Of a stretch of DNA of 64,000 bases, positions 62,427 to 64,000 are shown in pieces. The notes beneath the pieces are model-generated. The model saw only the letters and a program-made list of their open reading frames with translations, had not been told where the DNA came from and did no database searches. Numbering within the stretch: position 1 is the first letter of the stretch; each line of letters begins with the position of its first letter. Where the stretch lies: NCBI RefSeq assembly GCF_011008945.1, contig NZ_WYCT01000001.1, positions 1-64,000 on the forward strand, read 5' to 3'. Source of the DNA: Streptomyces harenosi. GTDB taxonomy: Bacteria > Actinomycetota > Actinomycetes > Streptomycetales > Streptomycetaceae. The position numbers were made by a program, and so were the translations under genes.

Positions 62427-62933
62427 ATGGTGAGTTTGCACATCATCACGCCAGATGACTGGCCGTTGTGGCAGGAGATCCGCGTTGCCGCGCTGACCGA
62501 TGCGCCGCACGCGTTCAAAGCCAGGCTCGCCGACTGGCACCGGGGTGGCCAGGAGCAGTGGCGTGCTCGCCTGGCTATCCCCGGTTCCTACAACGTCGTC
62601 GCGCTGCAGGGAAGCCTGCCTGTCGGCATGGTCAGGGGCATTCCCGGGGACGGCGAAACCAGCGAGCTCAGGTCGCTGTGGGTCAGCCCCGAGGCGCGAG
62701 GCAACGGCGTCGGAGACCAGTTGATCGAAGCAGTCACGACGTGGGCCCTGCGATCGGGCTCCACAACACTGAAGCTCGCGGTGATCCCAGGAAACGAGTC
62801 CGCCACCGCCCTGTACCGACGCCACGGGTTCATCGCCACCGGAGAACTCGGGGACCTGCTGCCCGACGGTGTGACCAGGGAGCAGGTGATGGCCAAGAGA
62901 CTGCGCGACCCGCAGCGCCGTCATCTCTCGTGA
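62427..62933 (+). CDS. GNAT-family N-acetyltransferase
   Basis: A 168-aa protein from ATG at 62427. The GNAT core is clear: VSLHIITPDDWPLWQEIRVA at the start, LRSLWVSPEARGNGVGDQLI (motif A, acetyl-CoA pyrophosphate loop R/Q-x-x-G-x-G/A), then LKLAVIPGNESATALYRRHG (motif B). Short and complete. The substrate cannot be told: an antibiotic, amino acid or protein N-terminus are all possible. No clear Shine-Dalgarno. Confidence 0.88.
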   Translation: MVSLHIITPDDWPLWQEIRVAALTDAPHAFKARLADWHRGGQEQWRARLAIPGSYNVVALQGSLPVGMVRGIPGDGETSELRSLWVSPEARGNGVGDQLIEAVTTWALRSGSTTLKLAVIPGNESATALYRRHGFIATGELGDLLPDGVTREQVMAKRLRDPQRRHLS

Positions 62934-63115
62934 ACATTCCCGGCCGGGCAGATCACCAACTGACGTCGAAACTCATGACCATGTGCTGTCGCTAGACGTG
63001 AACAGAGCCATGGCACGCCCTGTCCCAGCCCCAGCACACCCGCCCCGCCCCCCTCTCGCCCGCCCGGTCGGATGGCTCCTCCGCCGCAACCACCGACACC
63101 GCCCTCGCGGCCCGA

Positions 63116-63406
63116 GTGCAGTTGCCCGGCGCGGAGACGATGCACGAAGTGAACGAGACGCTCCGCTCGATCACCCGGGACATGCACACCCGCTTCACCA
63201 GCCCCGGCGTCGCGCTGGAGGTCACGCTCGGCAGACGGCAGGAGCTCCCGATCCACGAGGCCCACGCCGCCGGCCTTACCCGGCTCTTCCGCCGCGCGGC
63301 CGGCACCATCGGTGCCCGCAGCACGCCGGGAGGCGGCCGGTGCTTCCATTACGACGGGACCGGGTTCGCCCGACCCTTGTGGGAGCCGGCCGCCGAGCAG
63401 GCGTGA
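63116..63406 (+). CDS. hypothetical protein, possibly a 3' fragment
   Basis: A 96-aa frame from GTG at 63116 (ATG at 63140 is an alternative) with good third-position bias: HEVNETLRSITRDMHTRFTS, then ELPIHEAHAAGLTRLFRRAA and GGGRCFHYDGTGFARPLWEP. The frame is open further upstream without a start codon, so the 5' end may be missing. No family recognised. Confidence 0.45.
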   Translation: MQLPGAETMHEVNETLRSITRDMHTRFTSPGVALEVTLGRRQELPIHEAHAAGLTRLFRRAAGTIGARSTPGGGRCFHYDGTGFARPLWEPAAEQA

Positions 63407-63486
63407 GCGGCACGCAAGAAGAACACCCGCGCTTGGGGCCGCTGTCTGGACGGCGTGGGGCGCGGGCGGGGAAGGGCCCCGGCGGC

Positions 63487-63576
63487 TTACGCCGGTACGG
63501 GTGCCGGCTCCGGGCGCAGCGCCGCAAGCGGACAACGGCGGCCCTCCTCCACCGTGCGCAGATGCTCCCAGTCGAG
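63487..63576 (-). pseudogene. fragment ending in the WxxLRxVEK motif (copy 1)
   Basis: The minus strand ends LDWEHLRTVEEGRRCPLAAL then a Pro/Ala tail and stop, matching the tail of the gene at 41055-41612. No complete gene is attached. Confidence 0.45.
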
Positions 63577-63754
63577 CCGGCCGAACTCCGGCGCCTGGTC
63601 CTCGCCGCCGTCGACCCGTACGTCGACCGTGACGTCCTCGCCCGGCAGGTCACCCGCCAGGAAGAGCAACGCCGCGCCCTGCTCGCCTTTCTGGCCGGCT
63701 GGGACGCGGCGGGCGGGGGAGCACCCTCGTGATGCTGTTCCAGCGCCGGGGCGC

Positions 63755-63838
63755 TCAGGCGGGTGCCGGTGCCGGGCGCAGCGATGCCAGCGGAGAGCGC
63801 CGGTCTTTCTCCACCGCGCGCAACTGCTCCCAGTCGAC
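63755..63838 (-). pseudogene. fragment ending in the WxxLRxVEK motif (copy 2)
   Basis: The minus strand reads VDWEQLRAVEKDRRSPLASL then RPAPAPA and stop, another copy of the tail motif. It is joined on its 5' side to an IS5-type transposase fragment. Confidence 0.45.
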
Positions 63839-64000
63839 GCGCGAGCCGCCGCAGCGTCGGTGGAGTCGACCGGCACCAGCCAATCGATGTCCCCGGCGGC
63901 GTCCGCCCGGGACTGGGCGGCGCGGAGCATCCACTCGAACGTGCCGTCCGCCGCCCACCGGCGAAAACGGGTGTGCTTTGACGGCAGACCCTAGGGGGGT
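63839..64000 (-). pseudogene. IS5-type transposase fragment at the right edge
   Basis: The minus strand reads LPSKHTRFRRWAADGTFEWM, then ADAAGDIDWLVPVDST, the N-terminal helical region and the first catalytic-Asp strand (VDST) of IS5-type transposases. It is cut off by unrelated sequence directly after VDST. Confidence 0.65.

Noticed and set aside
2..64000. Search by eye for tRNA and rRNA genes
   Set aside because: No cloverleaf with GTTCRA-type T-arm and matching acceptor stem, and no rRNA-like conserved blocks, were found.

Overview
The window looks like a piece of a Streptomyces chromosome, most likely from a variable arm region. Coding sequence is very GC-rich with G or C at nearly every third codon position. 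Typical Streptomyces families are present: a snapalysin-type protease, a class F sortase with a small secreted partner, ALF repeats, and a perfect CebR-type operator. About a quarter of the window is decayed or fragmentary sequence: transposase stubs, Rhs tails, and frameshifted ligase, methyltransferase and C-glycosidase genes. This points to repeated insertion and deletion.

Layout. (1) 2-17765 is a Tc (toxin complex) locus. A TcB-TcC (Rhs) polypeptide with a C-terminal AHH-type nuclease enters from the left edge on the plus strand. It converges on a minus-strand run of three tandem kelch beta-propeller genes followed by a giant TcA-like gene (3067 aa). (2) 18141-25677 holds a metallo-beta-lactamase-fold hydrolase, a Tat-exported FAD oxidoreductase, snapalysin, a secreted protein plus sortase F, and a MarR regulator with a palindromic operator upstream of a methyltransferase. 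(3) 25667-27972 is a broken C-glycoside catabolism cluster: a GMC oxidase lacking its N-terminal half, and deglycosidase beta (DUF6379-like) and alpha (TIM-barrel) subunits, each frameshifted. (4) 28203-36205 holds a beta-lactamase-fold serine hydrolase, a methyltransferase-like gene, a transposase stub, a NIPSNAP-like protein, an Rhs tail fragment, and an alpha-dioxygenase-like haem protein followed by an SNase-like nuclease. (5) 36417-40563 holds a repeat membrane protein, a small secreted protein and a VOC dioxygenase.

(6) 40768-43246 contains the most unusual gene: a 258-aa protein at 41655-42431. Its two halves align by eye with eukaryotic H2A and H2B, giving a candidate bacterial H2A-H2B histone doublet. 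It is followed 42 bp later by a small helix-turn-helix-like gene on the same strand. (7) 43455-50902 holds a MerR regulator and MFS exporter, a ligase pseudogene, and a complete secreted Rhs protein bracketed by strong hairpins and followed by two tiny membrane proteins. (8) 51753-58483 holds two MDR-family reductases (one divergent from an HxlR regulator), an ABM-like protein, a methyltransferase pseudogene, a Cip1-like secreted protein under a CebR box, and fragments of an IS5-type transposase and an Rhs gene. (9) 59071-64000 holds a PadR regulator overlapping an SGNH hydrolase, a nucleotidyltransferase, a GNAT acetyltransferase, and transposase and motif fragments at the right edge.

All family assignments come from reading motifs by eye. 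No database search or structure prediction was run.
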